Notes under the pieces: model-generated
Told to the model about the DNA's origin: nothing
The model's input: the letters and a program-made list of their open reading frames with translations, nothing else
Database searches by the model: none
Made by a program: the position numbers and the translations under genes
Shown here: in pieces, positions 33,603-43,023 of the stretch
How the letters are laid out: every line of letters begins with the position of its first letter
How positions within the stretch are numbered: the stretch's first letter is position 1
NCBI RefSeq assembly: GCF_042434395.1
Contig: NZ_JBHLTP010000010.1
Location: forward strand, 1-64,000
Source of the DNA: Pontibacillus salicampi
Lineage (GTDB): Bacteria > Bacillota > Bacilli > Bacillales > BH030062
Direction: 5' to 3'
DNA: 64,000 nt

Positions 33603-34412
33603 TTATTCTCCAGACATGTTCTTCACTTTATTAGTACAGCTCTCCATAGCTGACATAATGGTTCCTCTAAATCGTTCCTGCTCAAGCTTCGTAACAGCTG
33701 CAATCGTTGCACCTCCAGGTGAAGTTACTTGGTCCTTTAACTCTCCAGGATGCTTACCAGTTTCTAAAACCATTTTTGCTGCTCCTAAGACAGCCTGAGA
33801 GGCTAAACGATAGGCTTGATCTCTTGATAGACCTTGAGCCACTCCTCCATCAGCCATCGCCTCTATCATCATATAAACATAGGCTGGTGAAGAGCCGCTG
33901 ATGGATGGAATTGCCGACATCTGCTTTTCTGAAATAACTTCCACTTCGCCAAAGCTTTGAAAAAGTGCCACCACGGAAGAGAGTCCTTCCTCTGTTACTT
34001 TACTGTTGGCACACAATGCCGTCATTCCTTCAGCAACTAAAGAAGGGGTATTCGGCATTGCTTGTATTACCTTCATTTCTCGCTCGAAAGCTCTCTCTAC
34101 TTCCTCAAAGGAAACGCCTGGTGCTAATGTGACAATAAGCGTTGTATCAGAAACGGATGAACGAATTTCATGTATGATGGCTTCATAATCATTTGGTTTC
34201 ACAGCTAAAATGAGGATAGAAGCTTCTTCCGCAATTACTCTGTTGTCCCGATCAGTACGAATTTCAAATCGGTTTCGAACTTCTTCTAATGTAACATCAG
34301 ATTGGGCGCTGGCAATAATTTGTTCTGGCGCTACTAAATCGGATCGCACCATACCACCAATCATTGCCTGTGCCATCTTACCGCAGCCAATAAATCCTAT
34401 TGTTTGCTTCAT
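33603..34412 (-). CDS. proC: pyrroline-5-carboxylate reductase
   Basis: 269 residues, the family length. N-terminal NAD(P)-binding GFIGCGKMAQAMIGGMV, AVKPNDYEAII, VIQAMPNTPSLVAEGMTALC in the centre, and the C-terminal signature DQVTSPGGATIAAV with SGSSPAYVYMMIEAMADGG before it. It makes L-proline from pyrroline-5-carboxylate with NADPH, the last step of proline synthesis, and proline is a common osmolyte. It is transcribed alone here, so glutamate kinase and its partner must be elsewhere. Confidence 0.95.
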   Translation of the reverse strand: MKQTIGFIGCGKMAQAMIGGMVRSDLVAPEQIIASAQSDVTLEEVRNRFEIRTDRDNRVIAEEASILILAVKPNDYEAIIHEIRSSVSDTTLIVTLAPGVSFEEVERAFEREMKVIQAMPNTPSLVAEGMTALCANSKVTEEGLSSVVALFQSFGEVEVISEKQMSAIPSISGSSPAYVYMMIEAMADGGVAQGLSRDQAYRLASQAVLGAAKMVLETGKHPGELKDQVTSPGGATIAAVTKLEQERFRGTIMSAMESCTNKVKNMSGE

Positions 34413-34595
34413 ATGGTAAACACTCCTTTAATGTGCTCCTATATATCATCTGTCCACGAAAAAAGACAGATTAGTTTCTCCTTTTATTCTCTTCAACTAA
34501 GGTTAGGAATAGTAACAGTCTAACATGTATGGTTCTATCTATTAGCATTTTTTGATGGATGGCTTTAATATTTTTTGGAAGTAGTGATTCTAAAC

Positions 34596-34642
34596 AAAAA
34601 AACCTCATGTAATAACAGGTCTCCCTATTACTACACAAGGCT
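34596..34642 (-). terminator. terminator of nifS-niaR
   Basis: On the minus strand, CCTTGTGTAGTAATA pairs imperfectly with TTATTACATGAGG and is followed by seven T. Confidence 0.6.
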
Positions 34643-34643
34643 A

Positions 34644-35180
34644 TTATTTTACGATAAATCCTTTTTCATCCATTGCTGCAATAGCATCCTCCAGTTGTTT
34701 CTCAGAGGAACCGACAATGGTATGCATATGGATACCATCTGTAAGCTCTAATAAATAGGATGCTTGGTACGTTTGAATTTTGTCTAGAAATTGGCTCACT
34801 TCTTTGCGGTTGGAAAGATGCAGGGAAGCTGTCAAATCACCATAAACGGGATGCTCTACTGTCACATCTTTTACCATGACTCCATGGTCCACCAGGAGAT
34901 TCAATTCCTCTTCTGTTTCATGAGGCTGATGATAGCAGGCTATTTCTCGCTCCATTTGATTGGTGGAGGCAGCTTCCTGTAGGTACATGTAGCCCTGGCT
35001 TGTTGCAATGATAGGTTGTTGCTTAGCCTTTAGTAAAGAAATATCCCCCACAATGACCTGTCGGCTTACGTTCGCTTTCTTAGCCAAATCACTTCCTGTA
35101 ATCGGAGTAGAACTCGTTTGCAGCGTGTGCAGCAGCATCTCCCGACGTTTTGCTCCAAGCAGTTTCTTTTGCTCCGTCAT
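34644..35180 (-). CDS. niaR: NiaR/NadR, niacin-responsive repressor
   Basis: 178 residues. N-terminal HTH_11 (residues 10-65: RREMLLHTLQTSSTPITGSD, NVSRQVIVGDISLLKAKQQP) and a C-terminal 3H domain whose three conserved His are seen in VEHPVYGD, ASLHLSNR and GIHMHTIVG. It binds nicotinic acid and represses NAD synthesis genes. It lies 37 bp after the cysteine desulfurase gene and opposite nadBCA, exactly the Bacillus layout. Candidate sites lie in the divergent promoter at 36399-36445. Confidence 0.92.
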   Translation of the reverse strand: MTEQKKLLGAKRREMLLHTLQTSSTPITGSDLAKKANVSRQVIVGDISLLKAKQQPIIATSQGYMYLQEAASTNQMEREIACYHQPHETEEELNLLVDHGVMVKDVTVEHPVYGDLTASLHLSNRKEVSQFLDKIQTYQASYLLELTDGIHMHTIVGSSEKQLEDAIAAMDEKGFIVK

Positions 35181-35217
35181 CTGTCTCGCTCCCTAGTTTA
35201 ATTGGTTCGTATGCTTT

Positions 35218-36366
35218 TTATTTTACCATAATGTTATACCGCTCTTCGATAGTCTCCACAAGACAGGAGCATAATGCATCTATATCCTCTTCTGTATGAT
35301 CCTTGCCAAACGATATACGTATGAACGTTCTTGCTTCTTCCGCCCCTATTCCCATTGCGGTCAAGGTGGCTGTCGGGGTCTGACTGTTTACATGACAAGC
35401 ACTTCCCGTTGAAAAGGCAAACCCTCGTCTATTCCCTTCCAGCATCATCCACTGCCCTTCCACTTGCTTAACACATAGCCCAATCACAGATGGAATGGTT
35501 TTAATGGAAGATGGAATGATCCAATCGATACAATCCTCTACAGGATGCAGCTGTTGTTTAAAGCGAGAATGAAGCCTCGTATAAATGCTTACCCTTTCCC
35601 CAAGCTTCTCCATAACACCCTGCGCAGCCACTGTAAATGCTACAATGCCAGGCGTGTTAACCGTTCCAGGCCTCATTCCATTCTCATGGGTTCCGTTTGG
35701 CAACAGAGGGCGCACTGAAATTCTTGGACAAATGTATAGAGCACCAACCCCCTTTGGTCCATACACCTTGTGACTAGAGATAGCATAACTATGCACCTCT
35801 TTAACTGTGTCGGCTACATCCACCTTGCCAAAGGCTTGCACCCCGTCTACATGTAATAAAGCCCTGTAGTCTTTGCACAATGCACTTACAGCCTGCACCG
35901 GTTGAATAGTCCCAAGCTCTGGATTGACGTGTTGGATGGCGACTACTGCGTTCCCACGCTGCAATGCTGCTTCCAAGAGCTCTAGATCAATAGTTCCCTC
36001 TTTCGTATAGGGAATATACGTTACCTCATTCCCCTCCCTCTTTTGCTGCGCTGCAATATTTTGTATGGATGCATGCTCAGCCTGAGACACAATAATATGA
36101 TTCCGCTCTGCTTTTGTATCCTGAAGAAGAGCATGAATCCCTAAAAAATTGCTCTCCGTTCCCCCTGAAGTGAAACAAATCCCTTCCGCTTCCCCTCCAA
36201 GAAGTTGAGCAATAGTACCTCTACATTCTGTTAAAAGGGTTTCTGCCTGTGTGCCAAAATCGTGTAAGCTTTCTGTATTTCCATAATAGGATTGCGCTGC
36301 CTTACTGTACGCTTCTATAGCTGAGTCATCCATCGGGCACGTGGCTGCATAATCGAAATACCTCAT
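35218..36366 (-). CDS. nifS: cysteine desulfurase dedicated to NadA (NifS-like)
   Basis: 382 residues. PLP enzyme of fold type I: MRYFDYAATCPMDD at the N-terminus, FTSGGTESNFLGIHAL, HVDGVQAFGKVDV, Schiff-base Lys in AISSHKVYGPKGVGAL, and the persulfide Cys in STGSACHVNSQ. In Bacillus the enzyme at this position supplies sulfur for the [4Fe-4S] cluster of quinolinate synthase NadA. Divergent from nadBCA across a 104-bp promoter region, and first in a two-gene unit with niaR. Confidence 0.92.
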   Translation of the reverse strand: MRYFDYAATCPMDDSAIEAYSKAAQSYYGNTESLHDFGTQAETLLTECRGTIAQLLGGEAEGICFTSGGTESNFLGIHALLQDTKAERNHIIVSQAEHASIQNIAAQQKREGNEVTYIPYTKEGTIDLELLEAALQRGNAVVAIQHVNPELGTIQPVQAVSALCKDYRALLHVDGVQAFGKVDVADTVKEVHSYAISSHKVYGPKGVGALYICPRISVRPLLPNGTHENGMRPGTVNTPGIVAFTVAAQGVMEKLGERVSIYTRLHSRFKQQLHPVEDCIDWIIPSSIKTIPSVIGLCVKQVEGQWMMLEGNRRGFAFSTGSACHVNSQTPTATLTAMGIGAEEARTFIRISFGKDHTEEDIDALCSCLVETIEERYNIMVK

Positions 36367-36398
36367 AACCTCACTCCCCTTTCATGAATTACTACAAA

Positions 36399-36445
36399 AC
36401 ACTTGTCATAAGTTTAATTCTATGTAAATATAAGTGTCAAGACAC
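36399..36445. promoter_or_regulatory. divergent nifS/nadB promoter with candidate NiaR sites
   Basis: GTGTCAAGACAC (36434-36445) is a perfect palindrome and covers a TTGACA -35 for nifS on the minus strand, with TAAACT 18 bp on. ACACTTGTCA (36399-36408) holds a second half-site and a TTGTCA -35 for nadB. NiaR sites with TGTC/GACA cores have been described in this divergent region of Bacillales; the exact match is inference. Confidence 0.55.
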
Positions 36446-36470
36446 CTGTTAAGTTAGGAGAAGGGTAGCT

Positions 36471-38057
36471 ATGATACAGGCAGACGTCATCATCATTGGA
36501 AGTGGAGCTGCGGCTTTACAATTAGCAGGCAGTCTTCCAAAGCATTTAAATGTGATTATTCTCACAAAGTCAACGGTTATAAAAGGCAATTCCGCTAAAG
36601 CACAAGGAGGGATAGCCGCTGCTATTAGTGCTACCGACCATCCCCTCCTTCATTACAAGGATACATTGGAGGCAGGTAGATACATTAATGACTCGAATGC
36701 GGTACGGTCCCTGACTCAGGAAGCCCCAGCTATTATTCAGGAGCTGCTTGCTCAAGGATGCACATTTGACGCTAATCATGAGGGACAAATAGCGCTTGGC
36801 ATGGAGGGCTCTCATCAGCAGCACCGCATTGTGCATGCTGGTGGTGATCAGACAGGTAAATATATCATGGAAACTCTTCTAAACAATATTGGAGAGAATG
36901 TAACCGTCTACGAGAATATGCATGTATATCACTTGTTAATGGATAGACAACATCAACAATGCTATGGCGTAAAAGCGCGATCATCTCATGATATGGCGCA
37001 TACGTTTGTGGCAGCCCATGTTGTGTTAGCCACAGGCGGGTGCGGAGGTGTTTATGCCATCACATCCAATGCATCGACTGTTACCGGAGATGGAATAGCG
37101 TTAGCTTATCAAGCTGGCGCAGCAGTAATAGATATGGAATTTGTCCAGTTTCATCCTACCCTCCTCTTTGTAGATGGGAAAGCCAAGGGACTTGTCTCTG
37201 AAGCTGTTCGAGGAGAGGGAGCAACCTTAATAGATGAACAGGGCTTCCGCATCATGACGGAGCTTCATCCTCTTCGCGATTTGGCACCTCGTCACGTAGT
37301 TTCTCAAGCCATTTATCACCATATACAAAAAGGACATAACGTTTATTTAGATATTGCCGGGATAGAAGATTTTTCATTGCGTTTCCCTAGTATTAGTCGG
37401 TTATGTGAAGAGAATGGCATTGCTATTAGCGATGGGAGAATTCCCGTTGCACCAGGCTGTCATTTTCTTATGGGAGGTGTTCGCACTGATTCTTTTGGAA
37501 GAACTAACGTGAAAGGGTTATATGCTATCGGAGAAACAGCCTGTACTGGTGTTCATGGAGCAAACAGGCTTGCTAGTAACTCATTATTGGAAGGATTGGT
37601 GTATGGAAAAAGAGCCGCCTATGCCATACAGCACTCAACAAACCAGCAGGATTTCTCGGCTGCACCTATTGAAAGAGACATTCCAAATCTCCCATTTTCT
37701 GTCTCCCTTCCTAACCAGCAACTATTAAAAGAAAAGATGATGAGTTATGTAGGCATAAGTCGTACCAGAGCGGAATTAAAACAACACTTAGCATGGCTCG
37801 AGAGCTTCTCTATCCGCTCCTTGCTGCAGTCTAGCCTCGAAGAACTCTCAACAGAGGATATAACAACTTTTTTCATGCTTATGAACAGCTGGCTTATTAC
37901 CAGCTCCGCATTAAGAAGAGAGGAGAGCCGGGGCGGACATTTCCTTACAGATTTTCCGTTTGAGAAGGAGACTTGGGAACGAAAGCATATTATTCACCAG
38001 ATTGAATGCAGGGAGGGATTTATTCATGAACACAATAAAGTTGCGTCACTCTATTGA
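36471..38057 (+). CDS. nadB: L-aspartate oxidase
   Basis: 528 residues. FAD-binding VIIIGSGAAALQLAGSL, then GNSAKAQGGIAAAIS, HRIVHAGGDQTG, VLATGGCGGVYA, and the active-site region EFVQFHPTLLF and SEAVRGEGATL; FAD closing motif ETACTGVHGANRLASNSLLE. It oxidises L-aspartate to iminoaspartate, the first step of de novo NAD synthesis. AGGAG precedes the ATG. Its 3' end overlaps nadC by 32 bp. Confidence 0.95.
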   Translation: MIQADVIIIGSGAAALQLAGSLPKHLNVIILTKSTVIKGNSAKAQGGIAAAISATDHPLLHYKDTLEAGRYINDSNAVRSLTQEAPAIIQELLAQGCTFDANHEGQIALGMEGSHQQHRIVHAGGDQTGKYIMETLLNNIGENVTVYENMHVYHLLMDRQHQQCYGVKARSSHDMAHTFVAAHVVLATGGCGGVYAITSNASTVTGDGIALAYQAGAAVIDMEFVQFHPTLLFVDGKAKGLVSEAVRGEGATLIDEQGFRIMTELHPLRDLAPRHVVSQAIYHHIQKGHNVYLDIAGIEDFSLRFPSISRLCEENGIAISDGRIPVAPGCHFLMGGVRTDSFGRTNVKGLYAIGETACTGVHGANRLASNSLLEGLVYGKRAAYAIQHSTNQQDFSAAPIERDIPNLPFSVSLPNQQLLKEKMMSYVGISRTRAELKQHLAWLESFSIRSLLQSSLEELSTEDITTFFMLMNSWLITSSALRREESRGGHFLTDFPFEKETWERKHIIHQIECREGFIHEHNKVASLY

Positions 38058-38883
38058 ACAATTCTTTATGGAGGATATTGGTGATGGCGATCAGACTAGT
38101 GACAGCATTTTTGAACGCCATCAGCAAGGAACTATTCACTTTGCAGCTAAAGAAGATGGGATTTTTGCAGGAGGGCAGGTTATTACGACAGGATACAACA
38201 TCCTCTCGTCCTCTGTAGCATGTGATGTGCACGTATTGGACGGAGAGGCTGTAGAAGAGGGGCAGACCATCGCCACCGCCAATGGCCCCATTGCATGCCT
38301 TCTCACTGGAGAACGAGTTATTTTGAACCTTATTCAACGAATGAGTGGAATCGCCACGTTAACGCATTCTGCCGTTCAATCGCTTCATAGCCCCCACACC
38401 CGTATCTGTGATACTAGAAAGACCATCCCTGGCCTTCGCATGTTTGATAAATACGCGGTACGTGCCGGGGGCGGCTACAATCACAGGAACGGACTATATG
38501 ATGCAGTGATGATTAAAGACAATCATATCGCTTTTGCTGGGTCTATTGAAAAAGCTGTACAGATGGTGCGCGACCAAGTTGGCCATATGGTAAACATTGA
38601 AGTTGAAACAGAGACGGCTCAACAAGTATTAGAGGCTGTAGAATTACAGGTGGATTGCATCATGTTTGATAATTGCTCTCCTCATCAGGTAGAGCAGTTC
38701 GCAGGCCTCGTCCCTCCTTCAATTACTACAGAAGCATCAGGGGGAATTACATTAGATAGATTACAAGATTTCCGTCATACAGGAGTGGACTATATATCCT
38801 TAGGCTGTCTCACCCACTCACCAAAGGCACTCGATATTAGTGCCAGGGTACACATTGATGAAAACAGGAGGTTATCGGAATGA
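38026..38883 (+). CDS. nadC: nicotinate-nucleotide pyrophosphorylase
   Basis: 285 residues from MNTIKLRHSIEQFFMEDIG; GGGAGGG lies before this ATG, inside the end of nadB. QPRTase motifs are ALTGERVILNLIQRMSGIATL, DTRKTIPGLRMFDKYAVRAG and YDAVMIKDNHIAFAG, with the phosphoribosyl and quinolinate-binding Arg/Lys/His residues. It makes nicotinate mononucleotide, CO2 and PPi from quinolinate and PRPP. Its stop overlaps the nadA start (ATGA). Confidence 0.95.
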   Translation: MNTIKLRHSIEQFFMEDIGDGDQTSDSIFERHQQGTIHFAAKEDGIFAGGQVITTGYNILSSSVACDVHVLDGEAVEEGQTIATANGPIACLLTGERVILNLIQRMSGIATLTHSAVQSLHSPHTRICDTRKTIPGLRMFDKYAVRAGGGYNHRNGLYDAVMIKDNHIAFAGSIEKAVQMVRDQVGHMVNIEVETETAQQVLEAVELQVDCIMFDNCSPHQVEQFAGLVPPSITTEASGGITLDRLQDFRHTGVDYISLGCLTHSPKALDISARVHIDENRRLSE

Positions 38884-39986
38884 ATATTTTTGACGTAGTG
38901 AAACAAAAAGCCCCTGTGCTCCCCGAAACCTATAAGCAAGCAAATACGAGTCAATTAGCTGAACGTGTGCAAGGGGTAAAAGACCGCATGGGAAACAGGT
39001 TATACTTACCAGGGCACCATTATCAAAAAGAGGAAGTCATTCAGTTTGCAGATGATCGAGGGGATTCCTTAAAGCTAGCTCAATTGTCAGCAGCAAATCA
39101 AGAGGCTGAAGCGATTGTATTCTGTGGTGTCCATTTCATGGCAGAAACAGCAGACATCTTAACGAAGCCAAACCAAAAGGTGTACCTTCCAGACCTGCGT
39201 GCCGGATGCTCAATGGCAGATATGGCAGATATCACCCAAACGGAAAAAGCGTGGGACGCACTATTGAATATGTTTGATGATACTATTATGCCACTCACAT
39301 ACGTCAACTCCACTGCTGCGATCAAATCCTTTGTAGGTAAGCATGAAGGAGCAACAGTTACTTCCTCCAACGCTCATAAGATGGTTGAATGGGCATTTAC
39401 GCAAAAGGAACGAATTTTATTTTTACCAGACCAGCACCTCGGCAGAAATACTGCTTTTGATTTAGGGATACCTTTAGATCACATGGCCGTATGGGATCCC
39501 ATCACAGAACAGCTGCTTTATGAGGGATCCCTCCATGATATAAAGGTAATACTATGGAAGGGCCATTGCTCTGTCCATGAGAACTTCACCATACAGAATG
39601 TGCACCAAGTACGAAACGAACAGCCGGACATGAATATTATCGTTCACCCGGAATGCCGCCGAGAAGTGGTCGCGCTTTCCGATTATGCTGGCTCCACCAA
39701 CTATATAATTAAGACTATTGAACAGGCACCTCCTGGAAGTGCATTTGCCATTGGTACAGAGATGAATCTAGTTCAACGTATTATTCGCGAACATCCAGAT
39801 AAGCACATTATCTCGCTTAACCCTAACATGTGCCCATGTCTTACGATGAACCGAATTGATCTCCCCCACCTGGCATGGTGCCTTGAGTCGATAGAACATA
39901 GGGAAACGCACCACATAATATCAGTAGATTCCACTGTAGCCCATAACGCTAAACTGGCATTAGATAGAATGTTAGCAAGAGCATAA
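38880..39986 (+). CDS. nadA: quinolinate synthase
   Basis: 368 residues, the long Bacillus form. It holds the conserved cysteines for the [4Fe-4S] cluster in IVFCGVHFMAETADIL, IVHPECRREVV and LNPNMCPCLTMN, plus YLPGHHYQKEEV and FLPDQHLGRN. It condenses iminoaspartate with dihydroxyacetone phosphate. It is translationally coupled to nadC by a 4-bp overlap. nifS across the promoter likely loads the cluster. Confidence 0.95.
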   Translation: MNIFDVVKQKAPVLPETYKQANTSQLAERVQGVKDRMGNRLYLPGHHYQKEEVIQFADDRGDSLKLAQLSAANQEAEAIVFCGVHFMAETADILTKPNQKVYLPDLRAGCSMADMADITQTEKAWDALLNMFDDTIMPLTYVNSTAAIKSFVGKHEGATVTSSNAHKMVEWAFTQKERILFLPDQHLGRNTAFDLGIPLDHMAVWDPITEQLLYEGSLHDIKVILWKGHCSVHENFTIQNVHQVRNEQPDMNIIVHPECRREVVALSDYAGSTNYIIKTIEQAPPGSAFAIGTEMNLVQRIIREHPDKHIISLNPNMCPCLTMNRIDLPHLAWCLESIEHRETHHIISVDSTVAHNAKLALDRMLARA

Positions 39987-39988
39987 GG

Positions 39989-40018
39989 AAAAAGGACTCC
40001 TTCAGTGGGAGTCCTTTT
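39989..40018. terminator. terminator of nadBCA
   Basis: AAAAGGACTCC and GGAGTCCTTTT pair around TTCAGT; also suited to the converging gene at 40022. Confidence 0.85.
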
Positions 40019-40021
40019 GTG

Positions 40022-40624
40022 CTATCCTAGTACATTTTTAGATAGTATTACGATATTTAGCACAACCAATGCCGCCGTAATACTTGTCTCCACTGGGGAG
40101 CCTGTACGAAACGTAAAGAAAAACTTCACATATTTTCTGCTAATGGGATAGAAGAGAGGAATCCCCATTTTCGTTAGAAAATCTCCAAACAAATGAGAAA
40201 CGATCCCTGTCATGAACCCCGTTAAATAAAATAAAGGAATATCCAAATATGTATGTAGTAAATAGCTGTAGGCTCCCATTAGAGCAACAAAGGCAATAGA
40301 ATGAGTAAACTTTCGATGTCCTGCATAGACAAATAATAGTGGTGACAAAATCATAAGAAGAAATTGAGCTGATTTTGAGACTCCAGGAGTTAAAATCTCC
40401 ACCGCTACAAGACATATAACGAACATAAAGCCCCAGCGTTCAAATGGACCACCTAGTTTTGACTTGGGTGTGTCGATATCCGGTATTAACGACCCGATAA
40501 CTACCGCTGTAAAAAAGAGCACAGTGGAAAATAGCTGGTGCGGAATATCCCCGTAGGTGTTATACAATGCAAGAGCACCCATCCCCCATGTAAACCCCAT
40601 CACCTGGTGACTTGTGGCTACCAT
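40022..40624 (-). CDS. YdjM-like membrane-bound metal-dependent hydrolase family protein
   Basis: 200 residues with about five hydrophobic segments. Metal-type motifs of the LexA-regulated YdjM/DUF457 family are present: HQVMGFTWG at the N-terminus, GSLIPDIDTPKSKLG, GHRKFTHSIAFVAL and SHLFGDFLTKMGIPLFYP, giving His and Asp residues at the membrane face. Relatives are annotated as metal-dependent hydrolases, but no substrate is established. AGGAGGG precedes the ATG. Confidence 0.8.
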   Translation of the reverse strand: MVATSHQVMGFTWGMGALALYNTYGDIPHQLFSTVLFFTAVVIGSLIPDIDTPKSKLGGPFERWGFMFVICLVAVEILTPGVSKSAQFLLMILSPLLFVYAGHRKFTHSIAFVALMGAYSYLLHTYLDIPLFYLTGFMTGIVSHLFGDFLTKMGIPLFYPISRKYVKFFFTFRTGSPVETSITAALVVLNIVILSKNVLG

Positions 40625-40950
40625 ATGAACCCTCCTCTCGATGTCTTATTCGTGTTGATAATACTAGTTCCGATAGTCCATCATACGAAACAATTCCCTC
40701 TAGAGCAATAGGAAGGAAGATTTCTTTTTAAGGAGCTTAGAGCTTTCAAGAATTATTAATGGAAGTTATAGGGGCGTTTCCAGTGTTAGAGCGCCTACTT
40801 GTACTATTTTTGACAGCCTACCTTCTTTTACATGTAAGTCGACGATATTTTTTTAACCATAAAAAAAAGGATTATATTTGTAACATGCAGGAAATATAAT
40901 CTTTACATAGAATTTACAATATAGGGATATATACAAAGGAGGCATTACGT
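40625..40950. other. gap upstream of phoU
   Basis: 326 bp with no ribosome-site-backed frame. The AT-rich last 100 bp (TATAAT-like sequences near 40895-40900) should hold the phoU promoter; -35/-10 pairing is ambiguous and no clear Pho box was identified. Confidence 0.4.
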
Positions 40951-41607
40951 ATGGAAACTCGCTTACGGTTTCATAATGACTTAGAAAGCTTGAAAAATCG
41001 TGTAAAGGTAATGGCTTCACATACAACAGAAGCATTTGATCAATCCATGGATGCTCTGTATGAACGTGATTTGACAAAAGCAAGATCGCTTATTCAACGG
41101 GATGAGGATCTAAATCAAGAAGAAACACAAATCAAAGAAGAGGCCATTCTGTTAATTGCCAAACAGCAGCCTGTCGCTTCTGATTTACGTCGGCTGTTGA
41201 TCGCTATTCAAGTAGCTTCCGAGTTAGAGAGAATGGCAGACCACGCCAAGAATATTAGTAAAAGCACCCTTCATATAGGAAATCAACACTCCGTGCAGGT
41301 TCCCTTCCACATCCGAAAAATGTACACTCTCGCATCAGAGATGATTGAAATAGCCTTTAAAGCATTCGACAATGAAGATGTTACTCTGGCACGAAAGCTT
41401 GCCCAAATGGATGATGAAATGGATGAATTGTATAGCAATATCATCGAGAATTTAATGCAGCAATCCGTCCAATCCAAGGGTGATTATCCATACATCATGC
41501 AATACGGCTTCGTAGCACGCTATATTGAGCGATTTGCTGACCATATTACTAATATAGGAGAGCAGGTCTACTATTTAGTAAAAGGAGAATCCAAGGATTT
41601 AAGCTAA
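40951..41607 (+). CDS. phoU: phosphate-uptake regulator PhoU
   Basis: 218 residues, all-helical, with two repeats of the PhoU three-helix bundle. The (E/D)xxxD metal motifs are visible in SELERMADHAKNISK and ARYIERFADHITNIGEQVY. PhoU links the Pst transporter to the PhoR kinase and restrains phosphate uptake. It is preceded by AAAGGAGG. No pst or pho genes lie beside it, although phoU usually ends a pst operon, so it is either transcribed alone or separated from its operon. Confidence 0.92.
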   Translation: METRLRFHNDLESLKNRVKVMASHTTEAFDQSMDALYERDLTKARSLIQRDEDLNQEETQIKEEAILLIAKQQPVASDLRRLLIAIQVASELERMADHAKNISKSTLHIGNQHSVQVPFHIRKMYTLASEMIEIAFKAFDNEDVTLARKLAQMDDEMDELYSNIIENLMQQSVQSKGDYPYIMQYGFVARYIERFADHITNIGEQVYYLVKGESKDLS

Positions 41608-41613
41608 ACAAAT

Positions 41614-41651
41614 AGAGCTCCCTTTCCACAAAACGGATTGGGAGCTTTTTT
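41614..41651 (+). terminator. terminator of phoU
   Basis: GAGCTCCC and GGGAGCTTTTTT pair around a partly paired 17-nt loop. Confidence 0.75.
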
Positions 41652-41724
41652 GGTATGCAATGTGCTCTACTCAACCTACCTAAGTAATCTACGGATAGTT
41701 AAAAGAATGTTCATTCTAACTACA

Positions 41725-41750
41725 AAGGCTTACCTTGTTGGCAAGCCTTC
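41725..41750 (-). terminator. hairpin after the gamma-lyase gene
   Basis: AAGGCTTGCC and GGTAAGCCTT pair on the minus strand; the T-run after it is weak. Confidence 0.5.
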
Positions 41751-41759
41751 TTTCCTAGT

Positions 41760-42962
41760 CTATTGCTCCACTTTGGAAGATTCCACCTTATTCAATGCCT
41801 GGTGTAAATCAGCCCACACATCTTCAAAAGCTTCTAATCCTACAGACAGACGGACCAGTTGGTCGGTTATTCCCATATGAAGCCGCGTTTCCTCTGGTAT
41901 CACGGAATGCGTCATGGTAGAAGGGTGTTGAATTAACGTTTCTGCATCTCCTAAACTGACCGCTTTCTTTATAAATGTCAGCTGGTTTAGTAAATACTGT
42001 GCATCCTGTTTTGTGCCGTTAATCTCAAAGGAAATTAATCCTCCCCCATACTTCATTTGCTTTTTCATAATGTAATAGTCTGGATGAAGATGATCCCCAG
42101 GATAATATACCTTGGCCACCGCTGGGTGATCCTTCAGGTACGGGACGATTTTTTCAGCATTACTGCAATGACGGTCCATGCGTACCGCTAATGTTTTTAA
42201 ACCTCGAAGTAACAGCCAAGCATCAAACGGGGAGATGATACCTCCAATATCCTTCTGCGTCGTCATAGCAATACGCTGGATTACATCTTGATTTCCGACG
42301 AGTAGTCCGGCTACTACATCTCCATGACCGCCTATATATTTTGTGGCACTGTGTACAACGAGATCACAGCCAAGCTCTAAAGGACGCTGTAAATACGGAG
42401 AACTAAAGGTGTTATCCACTACCACTGGTATTCCGTAGTCTTTAGCTACACGACTAACCATTGCTAAATCAATCAATTCCATCGTAGGATTAATTGGTGT
42501 TTCTACATAAATACAGGATGTTTCGGGGCGTATCAGAGACCGAACCTGTTCTTCTGTTTTCATTTCACTAAAGTTGGTTTGGATATTATACTTTTCCTCC
42601 AGCATCGACAATAATCCAAAAGTACATCCGTAAATTCCTCTTGAGCACAGGATGTGGTCATTTGCCTTGGTTAGTGCAATCAGCACTGCCGATACTGCTG
42701 CCATTCCAGATCCAAAAGCAAGACCAGCCTCCCCTCCCTCGAGCGTAGCAATCCTGTCCTCTAGCGCTTTCACTGTCGGATTTCCGAGCCTTGAGTATAT
42801 ATATCCCTCCGCTTCTCCTGCAAAGCGTTGTTCCCCCTGCTCTGCACTATCAAATGTAAATGTAGACGTTTGAAATAAGGGAGTAGTAAGACTTCCTAGA
42901 AAGTCTTTAGAATTATATCCACTGTGTATCACATTTGTTTCAAAAGCCTTCTTCTCATTCAT
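41760..42962 (-). CDS. methionine gamma-lyase-like PLP enzyme
   Basis: 400 residues from MNEKKAFETNVIHSGYNSKD, behind GGAGG. It belongs to the Cys/Met-metabolism PLP family: YSRLGNPTVKALEDRIA, FGSGMAAVSAVLIAL, VVDNTFSSPYLQRPLELG, Schiff-base Lys in SATKYIGGHGD. The sequence RGIYGCTFGLLSML has Cys at the position that marks methionine gamma-lyases (Cys116 in the Pseudomonas enzyme), where cystathionine synthases and lyases usually have Gly or Pro. SLGDAETLIQHPSTMTHS also fits. It would convert methionine to methanethiol, ammonia and 2-oxobutyrate. A good cre site lies 62 bp upstream. Confidence 0.78.
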   Translation of the reverse strand: MNEKKAFETNVIHSGYNSKDFLGSLTTPLFQTSTFTFDSAEQGEQRFAGEAEGYIYSRLGNPTVKALEDRIATLEGGEAGLAFGSGMAAVSAVLIALTKANDHILCSRGIYGCTFGLLSMLEEKYNIQTNFSEMKTEEQVRSLIRPETSCIYVETPINPTMELIDLAMVSRVAKDYGIPVVVDNTFSSPYLQRPLELGCDLVVHSATKYIGGHGDVVAGLLVGNQDVIQRIAMTTQKDIGGIISPFDAWLLLRGLKTLAVRMDRHCSNAEKIVPYLKDHPAVAKVYYPGDHLHPDYYIMKKQMKYGGGLISFEINGTKQDAQYLLNQLTFIKKAVSLGDAETLIQHPSTMTHSVIPEETRLHMGITDQLVRLSVGLEAFEDVWADLHQALNKVESSKVEQ

Positions 42963-43023
42963 GATGCTCCTCCTTCCCTGAAAATACCCTTTCTCTTTTA
43001 TCATATGGGAAGAGCACTAAAAA

